DNA of 64,000 nucleotides from Amycolatopsis sp. WAC 01376 (GTDB lineage: Bacteria; Actinomycetota; Actinomycetes; Mycobacteriales; Pseudonocardiaceae), in the NCBI RefSeq assembly GCF_003947415.1, contig NZ_QHKL01000006.1, positions 434,001-498,000 on the forward strand. Direction: 5' to 3'. A model generated the notes under the pieces. It was not told the origin of the DNA and searched no databases. It was given only the letters and a program-made list of their open reading frames with translations. The first letter of the stretch is position 1. Each line of letters starts with the position of its first letter. Positions 8,703-16,880 of this stretch are shown in pieces. The translations under genes and the position numbers were made by a program.

Positions 8703-8785
8703 GAAACGGAGATTACCGGCTGTCGCCACGGGTGGCAGAGCGTGTGGTCCGGTTCATAGCGGTCCGCGGCCACCGCCGCCTCACG

Positions 8786-9241
8786 TCACTGATCGAGTCG
8801 TCCGGCGACGGCGCGCATGGCGCGGCCGACGGCCTGGAGGTCTTCGGGCGCGATCACGTCCACGAAGTGTTCGCGGACGGTGCGGAGGTTGTCCGGTGCC
8901 GCGCGGCGCAGGGTCTCGTGCCCTTCGTCGGTGAGCCGGGCGCGCACGCCGCGGCCGTCGTCGGCGGTCGATTCCCGCTGGACGAGGCCGCGGGTCTCCA
9001 GCCCGCTGATGCGATGCGAGAGCCGGCTGCGCGAGTAGTACGCCGATTTCGCGAGGTCCGCCATGCGCATCGACCTGCCGGTGGCTTCGGACAGTCGCAC
9101 CAGGAGTTCGAACTCCGCCAGGGAAAGCCCGTGCTCCTCGCGCAGCCGCCGGTCGAGCAGGTCGATGAAGCGCACCGATCCTTCGATGAACGCCCGCCAG
9201 TCACGCTGCTGTTCCGTGTCGAGCCAGTTGGTCACGGCCAC
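8786..9241 (-). CDS. MarR-family transcriptional regulator
   Basis: About 151 residues from GTG 9241; GTG 9235 is an equally possible start. Winged-helix DNA-binding region at roughly residues 45-105 (MRMADLAKSAYYSRSRLSHRI, then wing DDGRGVRARLT). It diverges from the cupin gene, and two near-identical 15-bp dyads sit between them (9251-9298). The simple reading is autorepression plus repression of the cupin gene with release by a small ligand. Confidence 0.9.
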   Translation of the reverse strand: MAVTNWLDTEQQRDWRAFIEGSVRFIDLLDRRLREEHGLSLAEFELLVRLSEATGRSMRMADLAKSAYYSRSRLSHRISGLETRGLVQRESTADDGRGVRARLTDEGHETLRRAAPDNLRTVREHFVDVIAPEDLQAVGRAMRAVAGRLDQ

Positions 9242-9250
9242 ACCGTAACA

Positions 9251-9298
9251 GTTGACGCCTTCAACCACTTCGGTCTAGCTTTGGTTGAAGACTTCAAC
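9251..9298. promoter_or_regulatory. Two MarR-type operators
   Basis: GTTGAAGACTTCAAC (9284-9298) is a perfect 7-1-7 palindrome, and GTTGACGCCTTCAAC (9251-9265) differs at one arm position. They are 33 bp apart, about three helical turns, between the divergent MarR and cupin genes. Confidence 0.8.
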
Positions 9299-9313
9299 TA
9301 GATGGGGAGCACG

Positions 9314-9784
9314 ATGGCGAACGAAGCCTGGGTGATGCAGGAGAAAGACGCGGAAGTCATCGAGAAGCCCGCGTTGTGGTTACTGGCCGACGGCGAGCAC
9401 ACGGGCGGGTTCCTCGGCGCGAACCGGTTGTCCCTGCGCGCCGGGGAACCCGGCACGAAACCGCACTATCACCAGAAATCCGCCGAAGCCTTCTACGTGC
9501 TGGACGGAGCGTTGCGGATGCTGGTGGGCGCCGAGACGCTCACGGTCGAGCGGGGTGGCTACGTGGTCGTCCCGCCGGGTGTCCGGCACGCGTTCGCCGC
9601 GCCGCCGGACGTCGCCGCGGACGTCCTCATCACGCTGGCGCCCGGCGTCGAACGGTTCGGCTATTTCCGTGTCCTGCCCGAGATCCTGCGCGGAAACGTC
9701 GCTCCGGAGGAGGTCGAGCGCATTCACGAACGGTATGACGTCCACTTCGTCGACGTGCCGGAATGGGACGAGCGCGACCGTTAG
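9314..9784 (+). CDS. Cupin-domain protein
   Basis: 156 residues. ATG 9314 is chosen over ATG 9302 because GGGGAG then sits four bases upstream. Cupin motif 1 is PHYHQKSAEAFYVLDG with His and Glu metal ligands; motif 2 is VVPPGVRHAF. Small cupins of this kind include quercetin-dioxygenase-like and storage-fold proteins; no reaction can be assigned. Regulation by the divergent MarR through the two operators upstream is likely. Confidence 0.85.
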   Translation: MANEAWVMQEKDAEVIEKPALWLLADGEHTGGFLGANRLSLRAGEPGTKPHYHQKSAEAFYVLDGALRMLVGAETLTVERGGYVVVPPGVRHAFAAPPDVAADVLITLAPGVERFGYFRVLPEILRGNVAPEEVERIHERYDVHFVDVPEWDERDR

Positions 9785-9788
9785 CCGG

Positions 9789-10322
9789 TCAGTTCGGCCG
9801 GACCAGGCGCGGGAACCCGGCCGCGTGGAGCCGCCGGGTGGCTTCGTCGTCGATGCTGATCCTCCTGACCGAGCCGGCGCCCAATCCGGTCATCACCATC
9901 GCGACGAGCATGAGGGGGACCAGCACCGTGCGCACGAGCATGGCCCAGCAGGCCGCCGCGCCGATCCGGCCGCCGTCCTTGATCCGGACGAGCCGGGTCC
10001 CGGTGAGGACGGCGCCGAGAAGGCGGCCACCGCCGAAGAACAGGCCATAGAGCACCGGAACGGCGATCAGCAGCCCGAGCAGTGTCAGGAGCGGCGCCTC
10101 GTCGGGCAACGCGCTGTCGCGGGTCGCCACCGCGAACACGACGAAACCGAACGCCGCGCTCAGCAGATAGACGGCGAAGTCCACGAACCAGGCCGCCAGT
10201 TCCGCCCACTCGCTTGCCGAGACATAGAGGGTCCCGTCGTCGAACGCGCCGAGTCGTTTCGCGACCTTCGGGCCGAGTACGTCTTCGACCTGCTCCTTGG
10301 CGACGTCCAGCCGTCCGGTCAT
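9789..10322 (-). CDS. RDD-family membrane protein
   Basis: 177 residues. The frame is open far upstream but ATG 10322 has AGGTGGGG at the right distance and starts the recognisable sequence. The first 40 residues are hydrophilic (KEQVEDVLGPKVAKRLG), followed by AAWFVDFAVYLL with the Arg/Asp-type RDD start, two further hydrophobic segments and GAVLTGTRLVRIKDGG. RDD proteins are integral membrane proteins of mostly unknown transport function. Convergent with the cupin gene, 4 bases apart. Confidence 0.75.
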   Translation of the reverse strand: MTGRLDVAKEQVEDVLGPKVAKRLGAFDDGTLYVSASEWAELAAWFVDFAVYLLSAAFGFVVFAVATRDSALPDEAPLLTLLGLLIAVPVLYGLFFGGGRLLGAVLTGTRLVRIKDGGRIGAAACWAMLVRTVLVPLMLVAMVMTGLGAGSVRRISIDDEATRRLHAAGFPRLVRPN

Positions 10323-10474
10323 GGCGTGCCCCACCTGTCTCAAGTCGTCGCCGCGTGCGCGGACACTATGCGGGAGAGCCCGGGCTGTGGTGTGAACAGC
10401 CCACAGTGACCGCTCGTTCCGTGCGGCGGACGTGCTTCGATATGAGCCCGGCGGTTTCGCGGGTGAGGAGGTCC

Positions 10475-12760
10475 ATGGCGAGCGGAAGTGAGGTCCACCG
10501 GCGGCCACTGACGAGTTATGTCGGCCGCGCGGACGACGAGAACGAGGTACGACGGCTGCTCGGCGCGGGACGCTTGGTCACCTTGACCGGGGCAGGCGGC
10601 GTGGGCAAGACACGGTTGGCCGCGCAGGTGGCCAGTTCGCTCACCCGGGCCTTCCCCGGTGGCGTGGCGGTCGCCGGATTGGGGGAGCTGCGGGACGAAC
10701 GGCTCGTCGCGCGCACGGTCGCCGACGGCCTCGGTCTGCACGACACGGCGGGGCGGACCGACCTGGAGGCGGTGGTGTCGTACCTGCGTCCCCGGCGGTC
10801 GTTGCTGGTGCTGGACAACTGCGAACATCTCCTCGCCGGGAGCGCGGACCTGGTGACGGCGTTACTGCGTGACTGCCCGGACCTCGTGGTCTTGGCCACC
10901 AGCCGGTGCTCGCTGGGGGTCCCAGGCGAGCATGTCCTGACGATCCCGCCCCTGGCCGTACCCCACGCAGAGAACACGACATCCCAAGAGGCGCTCACGT
11001 TCGGCGCGGTGCGGCTGTTCGCCGAGCGCGCCGCCGTCGTCGTGCCCTCGTTCGAGGTCACCGAAAGCAACGTCGCGGATGTCGTCCTCCTGTGCCGGCG
11101 GCTCGACGGCCTGCCGCTGGCGATCGAACTCGCGGCCGCCCGGATCCGCGTCCTGTCGCCGTCGCAGATCGCGGACCGGGTCGAGGACGACCCGGGTGTA
11201 CTGGCCACCGGGCTCCGGACGCCCGTCGAGCGGCATCGGACGCTGCGCGCCACCCTCGACTGGAGCCACTCCCTGTGTACCGCGACCGAGCGGACCGTCT
11301 GGGCGCGCTGTTCGGTGTTCGCGGGGCAGTTCGACCTGTCTGCGGCCGAGGACGTCTGTACCGGAGACGGCGGGCCGGCCGCCATGGCCGTGCTGGACGC
11401 GGTGGACGGCCTGGTCGACAAATCGGTGCTGGCCCGCGTCGACGGCACGGACAGGGTGCACTACCGGATGCTCCGGCTCATCCGCGAATACGGCGGCGGG
11501 CGGCTCGCCGATTCCGGTGACGAGTTCGCCATCGCGAGGAAGCATCGTGATCACTACGCCCGGCTGATCGAACAGGCCGCCGAGACCTGGTTCGGCCCGG
11601 GGCAGGACGAGGCGTACGAGCGCCTGATCGCGGCGCACGCCGACATCCGCGAGGCGCTTTCATGGTCGCTCCGCACCCCTGGGGAAAGCCCGGTGGCGTT
11701 GGAAATGGCCACCGGCGTGATCGAGTACTGGGTCGCCCGTGGTGCGGCATGGGAGCTGCGTGACTGGATCGATCGCGCCCTCGAAGCGGCCTCACCGGAT
11801 ACCCGGGGCCGGGCCCGGGGCCTGGCGATCGCGGCCCTTTGCGCGGCGCTGCACGCGGATCTGCCGCGTGCCCGGCAGCGGCTGACCGCCGCCGAGGCGA
11901 TCGAGGACGACGAAGCCTTGCCGTACATCGCCCACGCGCGGGCCTTCGTGCGGATGCTGTCCATCGAGCCGAACTCGATGACCGAAGCGGCGGAGGCCGT
12001 GCGGGTCTTCGGTGAGCGAGGCGATGTACGGCGCCAGATGCACCCGATGTTCCTTCAAGGGGTGGCACTGGCTTACCTGGGCGATCTTCCTGGAGCGCGG
12101 GCGCTGCTGGGTTCGATGCGCCTGCGGTGCGAGGAAGCGGGGGAGTTCCGGTATCGCTCCATGGCCCTGTTCGGGCTGGGGGTCGCCGAGGTCTGCTTCG
12201 GCGGAGATCTCGACGACGGCGAACGCTTCATCCGTTCCGCGCTGGAGATCGACCTCCGCACGTCCGACGTGCTGTCCGCGGCGTACCGGGTGGACGGTCT
12301 GGCCTGGGTTTCCGCGCGGCGCGGGGAATGGGTCCGGGCGGCGGAGCTGTTCGGCACCGCCGCCACGCTCTGGGACCGCTGCAACGCCGTACCCGATGTG
12401 GCCGTCACCGCGACCCACACGGCGTTCTCCGAGGCCACCCGGAAAGCCTTGGGAGCCGAGAAGTTCGACGCCGCGTTCGCCGAAGGACGCCGGCGGAATC
12501 CGCACGATGCCCTGGCAGGCCCGCGGGCACGCCCGGAAGTCCCGTCCGCCGGTCTCCCGCCGCTGACGCCGCGCGAGTCGGAGATCGCGCGGCTCGTCGC
12601 GGCGGGGCTGTCGAACCGGGAGATCGCCGCGCGACTGGTCATCGCGCGGCGCACGGTGGAGACACATCTGCAGCACATCGCGCACAAGCTCGACTTCGCC
12701 AACCGGACGCAACTGGCCGTCTGGGTCGAGCAGCGAGACGCCGCCCGGAGGACGCGGTGA
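10475..12760 (+). CDS. Large ATP-binding LuxR-family regulator
   Basis: A 761-residue STAND/LAL-like activator. ATG 10475 follows a GGAGG site; longer forms of the frame run over non-coding sequence. Order: N-terminal NB-ARC-like ATPase with P-loop GAGGVGKT near residue 40 and Walker B LLVLDNCEHL near 115, GLPLAIELAA sensor helix near 215, a helical repeat region, and a C-terminal LuxR helix-turn-helix (LTPRESEIARLVAAG). Such proteins commonly control secondary metabolism or catabolism. Its stop abuts the stop of the convergent hydrolase gene with no gap. Confidence 0.93.
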   Translation: MASGSEVHRRPLTSYVGRADDENEVRRLLGAGRLVTLTGAGGVGKTRLAAQVASSLTRAFPGGVAVAGLGELRDERLVARTVADGLGLHDTAGRTDLEAVVSYLRPRRSLLVLDNCEHLLAGSADLVTALLRDCPDLVVLATSRCSLGVPGEHVLTIPPLAVPHAENTTSQEALTFGAVRLFAERAAVVVPSFEVTESNVADVVLLCRRLDGLPLAIELAAARIRVLSPSQIADRVEDDPGVLATGLRTPVERHRTLRATLDWSHSLCTATERTVWARCSVFAGQFDLSAAEDVCTGDGGPAAMAVLDAVDGLVDKSVLARVDGTDRVHYRMLRLIREYGGGRLADSGDEFAIARKHRDHYARLIEQAAETWFGPGQDEAYERLIAAHADIREALSWSLRTPGESPVALEMATGVIEYWVARGAAWELRDWIDRALEAASPDTRGRARGLAIAALCAALHADLPRARQRLTAAEAIEDDEALPYIAHARAFVRMLSIEPNSMTEAAEAVRVFGERGDVRRQMHPMFLQGVALAYLGDLPGARALLGSMRLRCEEAGEFRYRSMALFGLGVAEVCFGGDLDDGERFIRSALEIDLRTSDVLSAAYRVDGLAWVSARRGEWVRAAELFGTAATLWDRCNAVPDVAVTATHTAFSEATRKALGAEKFDAAFAEGRRRNPHDALAGPRARPEVPSAGLPPLTPRESEIARLVAAGLSNREIAARLVIARRTVETHLQHIAHKLDFANRTQLAVWVEQRDAARRTR

Positions 12761-13618
12761 TCAGCCGATCGGGCAAGTTCCCCGGTACACGGCGATCTTC
12801 GGATCGTTCGCCGGAAGCGGGCATAGGAACCGGTCGTACCTGGTGTCGTCGTCCACGAAGCGTTTCATCCACGAGATGCTGTACTTCGCGATGGTCACGT
12901 TCGGTTTCGTCGGCACCAGATGGCCTGCCCCGGCCAAAAGCACGTACGCCTTGTCCAGCGACTCGGGAAGGCTTTGGTAGAAGGGGCGGGAATAGGTGCC
13001 GTCCGGCGCGATGAAGTCGTTCTGCGCACTGAAGACGAAGGTGGGGACTTTCAGATCGGAGAACGTCGTGTTCGGATTCCAGCCCGTCAACGGGATCGCC
13101 GCCTTCAACGCCGGCGCCTTCTGTGACGCGATCAAGGCACCGCCGCCGCCCATCGAGTGTCCCATGACGGCGAGCCTGTTCCGGTCGACGCGACTTTTGG
13201 CCTGACTCGTTTCGGTGACGTAGCGCAGTGCCGCGAGCAGTTGCTCGGACCGGTTGTCCGGAGTGTCCCAGGTGCTCTTCGTCGAGAACGTGATGACGAC
13301 GAAACCCTGGGAGGCCAGGCGCGGGCCGTACCACGCGATCGCCGCCTCGGATTCCAGGAAGCCGGGCGCGATCGCGATCGCGCCGAACGTGCCCTGGCCG
13401 GTGTCGGTCGGATAGTGGATCGTCCCGGCGCCGAAACCCTGTCCGGCCGGGACCTTCTCGGTGGCGATCTCGAATGATCCGCGGTCCGCTTCGATCGTGG
13501 CCGTGGTCGGCTCAGGGCCGCGGGCGTATGGACTTTCCTCGGCGGCGGCCGGTACCGCCACCAGGAGTGCGGTCACCGCGCCGACGACCGCGGCGGTCCA
13601 CTGTGGTCCACGCTTCAT
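12761..13618 (-). CDS. Secreted polyester hydrolase (cutinase / PET-hydrolase family)
   Basis: 285 residues with a Sec signal peptide ending near AAAEE. The mature part follows actinobacterial cutinases end to end: PYARGPEPT, GAGTIHYP, APGF oxyanion loop, SIAW-like AIAWYG, nucleophile GHSMGGGG, PLTGW (the W of the substrate clamp), Asp in SAQNDFIAP, His in GAGHLVP, and the C-terminal disulfide Cys pair (FLC and TCP). It should hydrolyse ester bonds of cutin-like or synthetic polyesters outside the cell. Where Thermobifida cutinases have Tyr in the oxyanion loop this enzyme has Phe, and PLTPW is PLTGW. Confidence 0.9.
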   Translation of the reverse strand: MKRGPQWTAAVVGAVTALLVAVPAAAEESPYARGPEPTTATIEADRGSFEIATEKVPAGQGFGAGTIHYPTDTGQGTFGAIAIAPGFLESEAAIAWYGPRLASQGFVVITFSTKSTWDTPDNRSEQLLAALRYVTETSQAKSRVDRNRLAVMGHSMGGGGALIASQKAPALKAAIPLTGWNPNTTFSDLKVPTFVFSAQNDFIAPDGTYSRPFYQSLPESLDKAYVLLAGAGHLVPTKPNVTIAKYSISWMKRFVDDDTRYDRFLCPLPANDPKIAVYRGTCPIG

Positions 13619-13802
13619 CGCGTTTGTCCTCTCGGGAGAACCGTTCCGAGGTTGGAACGGTTTCCCAGATATAGCGGGACCGCGGCCGGGCGCGCGTCGT
13701 GGAAACTACTGAGAGGTGACGGCCTCCTCGGGTCGCTTTCTCGAAATTGTCACACGAAGGGGAATTCCGTGACGTGCGAGTGTCATGCCGGTGAGATCGG
13801 GT

Positions 13803-14993
13803 TCAGGCTCCGGGCCGGTTCCCGCTGGGGATCGTGATGCGGGTCGTCGTCGGTGAGGTCCCCTTGTTGAGGAACAACATCGCCAGCGCGCGCACCATTT
13901 GGTCGAGCATGTAGAAGCCCGCGGGGATGACGGGGATCAGCCCTTCCCGGAACGCGATGTAGGCGGGCCACGCGGTGCGGATGAGGGCGGCGGAAGCGTA
14001 GTCGCGGCGCAGTCCGAGCCAGTCGCCGATCGCGTCGCTCAGCACGTACCGCACGAACTCGTTGAGGAATCCGCGCGTGACACCCAAATCGACCTGTGCG
14101 GTCAAGCCGAGCAGGTCTTCGGCGAGTTCCTTGCCCTCGTGCGACGGGGAAAGGATCGGGGTGAGCACCTGCGCCGACTGCGCGTGCGCGGCGGCCCACG
14201 TCTGCGGGATGAACTCCTCCCGCACGCCGAGCAGATGGATCGCGACCTGCCACATGTGGAGGAAGGCGGCCTCGTCCGCGGCCGACATCGGGACCTTCCA
14301 TTCGCGCAGCTTCCGGTGCACGAAGGTGCCGAGACTGTGGAAGGTGACCAGGATGTCGCCGTTGCTGATCGGGATCCGTTCGTCCGCGACGGCCTTCCAG
14401 TGCGCCGACTGCGGCAACAGGTGACGTACCGCGGCGTGCACCAGCCGCGTCTTGTTGGCGGTGACCACGAACTGGCCGTCGGGCTCGAAAGCGTTGAGGT
14501 CGCTCAGGTCGTAGCCGAAAGTGAAGGTCTTGGCGGCGCGATCCTGCATGTCGGCCCCGCCCGCGGACCAGTAGACGGATTTGGCCTCGCGCGGGATGAC
14601 CGTGCTCATGATGCCGCTGCCGAGCCCGTACAGCATGAACAGATAGGTGTCCTTGCGCCGGTTGAAATCGGCCGCGCGGCGCAGCTTCGCGGGATCGGCC
14701 CAGGACGGCAACTTGTTGACGCGCTGGAGGTAACCCGCCAGATCGGCGGGAAGGCCGCCGGGCAGCGGATCGTTGTTGTCCACCCACGGGCCGATCGCGG
14801 TGTTGACCGCCGGAACCTGGCCTGCTTCGAGGACCGCCGCCATGATGCGGTCGATTTCGTCGTCCCAGACCCACCAAGGATCGGCGGCCGACCCGGTCCG
14901 GGTCTCGCCCCAGGCGGGCGCGACGCTCGCCGCGCCGACAAGGCCCAACGCGACGCCGAGGGACAGAACATTCCTCCTGCTGAGATCGCTCAT
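13803..14993 (-). CDS. lcp: Latex-clearing-protein-type rubber oxygenase (DUF2236), Tat-exported
   Basis: 396 residues with a twin-arginine signal (LSRRNVLSLG) and signal-peptide end near APAWG. The core ANKTRLVHAAVRHLL is the Lcp signature in which a Lys-Thr pair and a nearby His serve the b-type haem. Lcp enzymes cleave the double bonds of cis-1,4-polyisoprene to oligo-isoprenoid aldehydes and ketones outside the cell. An acyl-CoA synthetase lies upstream on the same strand (134 bases) and could activate the oxidised products. The protein ends in a short Thr/Pro/Arg tail. Confidence 0.87.
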   Translation of the reverse strand: MSDLSRRNVLSLGVALGLVGAASVAPAWGETRTGSAADPWWVWDDEIDRIMAAVLEAGQVPAVNTAIGPWVDNNDPLPGGLPADLAGYLQRVNKLPSWADPAKLRRAADFNRRKDTYLFMLYGLGSGIMSTVIPREAKSVYWSAGGADMQDRAAKTFTFGYDLSDLNAFEPDGQFVVTANKTRLVHAAVRHLLPQSAHWKAVADERIPISNGDILVTFHSLGTFVHRKLREWKVPMSAADEAAFLHMWQVAIHLLGVREEFIPQTWAAAHAQSAQVLTPILSPSHEGKELAEDLLGLTAQVDLGVTRGFLNEFVRYVLSDAIGDWLGLRRDYASAALIRTAWPAYIAFREGLIPVIPAGFYMLDQMVRALAMLFLNKGTSPTTTRITIPSGNRPGA

Positions 14994-14999
14994 TTACTT

Positions 15000-15019
15000 A
15001 CCTAACTTCCTTGGTAGGT
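15000..15019. promoter_or_regulatory. Candidate repressor site before lcp
   Basis: ACCTA at 15000-15004 and TAGGT at 15015-15019 form an inverted repeat with a 10-base spacer. It lies only 7-26 bases before the lcp start codon, where a bound TetR-type protein would block transcription or translation. Lcp genes elsewhere are controlled by TetR proteins; the link to the tandem TetR gene at 16881 is inference. Confidence 0.4.
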
Positions 15020-15127
15020 TCGGGACGCTTCCGGTGCGTCCGATGAGTGATTCCTGATTAACATAACGAAGCGGTCCGGTGGTCGGCAAGGGAAGCCCCG
15101 ACCTGAATCGGTCCCCTTCGACCGAGG

Positions 15128-16684
15128 TCAGACTCGTTTCTGGTCCAGATCGCGAAGCGCGCCCTTGGGCACTTTCCCGCCCGCGTTGCGAGGAAGTTCG
15201 GGGACCAGCACGAGATCCTTGGGCAGCTTGAACGACGCGAGCCTGCCGTCGAGGAACGCGGTCAGTTCCTCCAGTGACAGTGCGGCCTCCGGCGGGGTGG
15301 TGACGAACGCGACCGGCACCTGGCCCCAGCGTTCGTCGGCCCTGCCGATCACGGCGACCTCCAGTACCGACGGATGCGCGGAGATCGCGTTCTCCAGTTC
15401 GGCGCAGTAGATGTTCTCGCCACCGCTGATGATCATGTCCTTCTTGCGGTCGACCACCCAGACGAAGCCGTCGCCGTCCTGCGTCACCAGGTCGCCGGAG
15501 TGGAACCAGCCGCCCGCGAAGGCCTCCGCGGTCTCCTGCGGTTTGTTCCAGTAGCCCTTGGTCACCGTGGGGCCGCGGTAAACGATCTCGCCCACTTCTC
15601 CCGGTGCGACGTCGTTCATGTCGTCGTCCACGACGCGGTATTGGAGGGTCGGGATCGGCTTGCCGACGGAACCGAGCTTGCGCACCGAATCCTCGCCGCT
15701 GAGCACGCAGGTGATCGGGGAGGTTTCGGTCTGGCCGAACACGGCGACGTTGAGCGCGCCGGGGAACTTCCCGGCCATGGCCAGCAGGGTCGCCCGGCTC
15801 GCGGGCGCGGCGCCCCAGCTGATGATCCGCAGCTTCAGGTCCCGCGCGGCGATATCCGGCTCGGCGCAGATCTGGTCCCACTGCTGGGGAACGTTGAACA
15901 CGACGGTGGCGCCCTCGCGTTCGTAGGCGTCGAGCACCGCGCGAGGGTCGAAGGCGCCCAGCGGGTGGATCACGACCACGCTGCCGACCAGGAAGTTCGC
16001 CACGATCGAACCGAGGCCTGCGATGTGGAAGAAGGGCGCGGTCAGGAAACCGACGTCGGAATCGTCGAAGATCTTCATCGCCCGGATGCAGGTGAGCGCC
16101 TGCAACTGCATGTTCCGATGGGAGAGCAATACGCCTTTCGGCCTGCCGGTGGTGCCCGAGGTGTACATGATCAGCGCCGTCGACTCCTCGCTGACGTCGG
16201 GCAGGTCCATCGGCTCCCGCGCGTTCAGGAATTCCTCGTACGCAGTGCGGCCCTCGTCCGGCTCGCCGACGACGAGCACCGTCCCGATCGCCGCGGCGCT
16301 CGGCGCGGCCTCGAGCAGGGGGAGCAGCCGCTCGTCGACGACGATGGCGGACGGCGTGCAGTCGGCGAGGATGTAGTCGAGTTCCGCGGGTGCGAGCCGG
16401 AAACTGAGCGGGACGGCCATGGCGCCCAGGCTGTTCGCCGCGAACACGGTTTCCACGAACCACGGGTGGTTCAGGGTCAGCGTGGCCACGCGATGGCCTT
16501 CGGCGACACCCTGTCCGGCGAGGGCGGCCGCCAAGCGCAACGACCGCTGCGACAGCTGTGCCCAGGTGGTCGTCTCCCCGAGGTAACGCAGGGCGGGCTT
16601 GTCCGGTCGGGTCATCGCGTGCGTGGCCGCGTGCGCCATCCAGTGGTGCCGGAAGGACGAGGCGGGAGCCGAAGCGGTCGACAT
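15128..16684 (-). CDS. Medium/long-chain acyl-CoA synthetase (AMP-forming)
   Basis: 518 residues. ATG 16684 is chosen because GAGG lies six bases ahead; a longer frame exists but runs through the promoter. Motifs of the ANL superfamily in order: MYTSGTTGRPKG, FFHIAGL, FGQTETSP, GGWFHSGDL, DRKKDMIISGGENIY, and GGKVPKG with the catalytic Lys. It converts a carboxylic acid, ATP and CoA to acyl-CoA. The neighbouring rubber oxygenase and divergent TetR-type regulator suggest a role in degrading hydrophobic substrates. Confidence 0.92.
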   Translation of the reverse strand: MSTASAPASSFRHHWMAHAATHAMTRPDKPALRYLGETTTWAQLSQRSLRLAAALAGQGVAEGHRVATLTLNHPWFVETVFAANSLGAMAVPLSFRLAPAELDYILADCTPSAIVVDERLLPLLEAAPSAAAIGTVLVVGEPDEGRTAYEEFLNAREPMDLPDVSEESTALIMYTSGTTGRPKGVLLSHRNMQLQALTCIRAMKIFDDSDVGFLTAPFFHIAGLGSIVANFLVGSVVVIHPLGAFDPRAVLDAYEREGATVVFNVPQQWDQICAEPDIAARDLKLRIISWGAAPASRATLLAMAGKFPGALNVAVFGQTETSPITCVLSGEDSVRKLGSVGKPIPTLQYRVVDDDMNDVAPGEVGEIVYRGPTVTKGYWNKPQETAEAFAGGWFHSGDLVTQDGDGFVWVVDRKKDMIISGGENIYCAELENAISAHPSVLEVAVIGRADERWGQVPVAFVTTPPEAALSLEELTAFLDGRLASFKLPKDLVLVPELPRNAGGKVPKGALRDLDQKRV

Positions 16685-16880
16685 GGCCATCCTCAGGTGT
16701 CGGAACGGTACTGGTCGCGAGGCCAGTATGCATGCCGAGCCGCCGGTTGAGAAGCGATAAGTTAATCGAGAATCACATCGTTGGCCGGTCGGCGCCGGAC
16801 GGTTCGGGCGGTGGTGATCCGGTTCGTGGTTGACTTCCCCGCATGGCCCTGTTCCCGCCCGCAGCCGTCCGGATCCGGCG

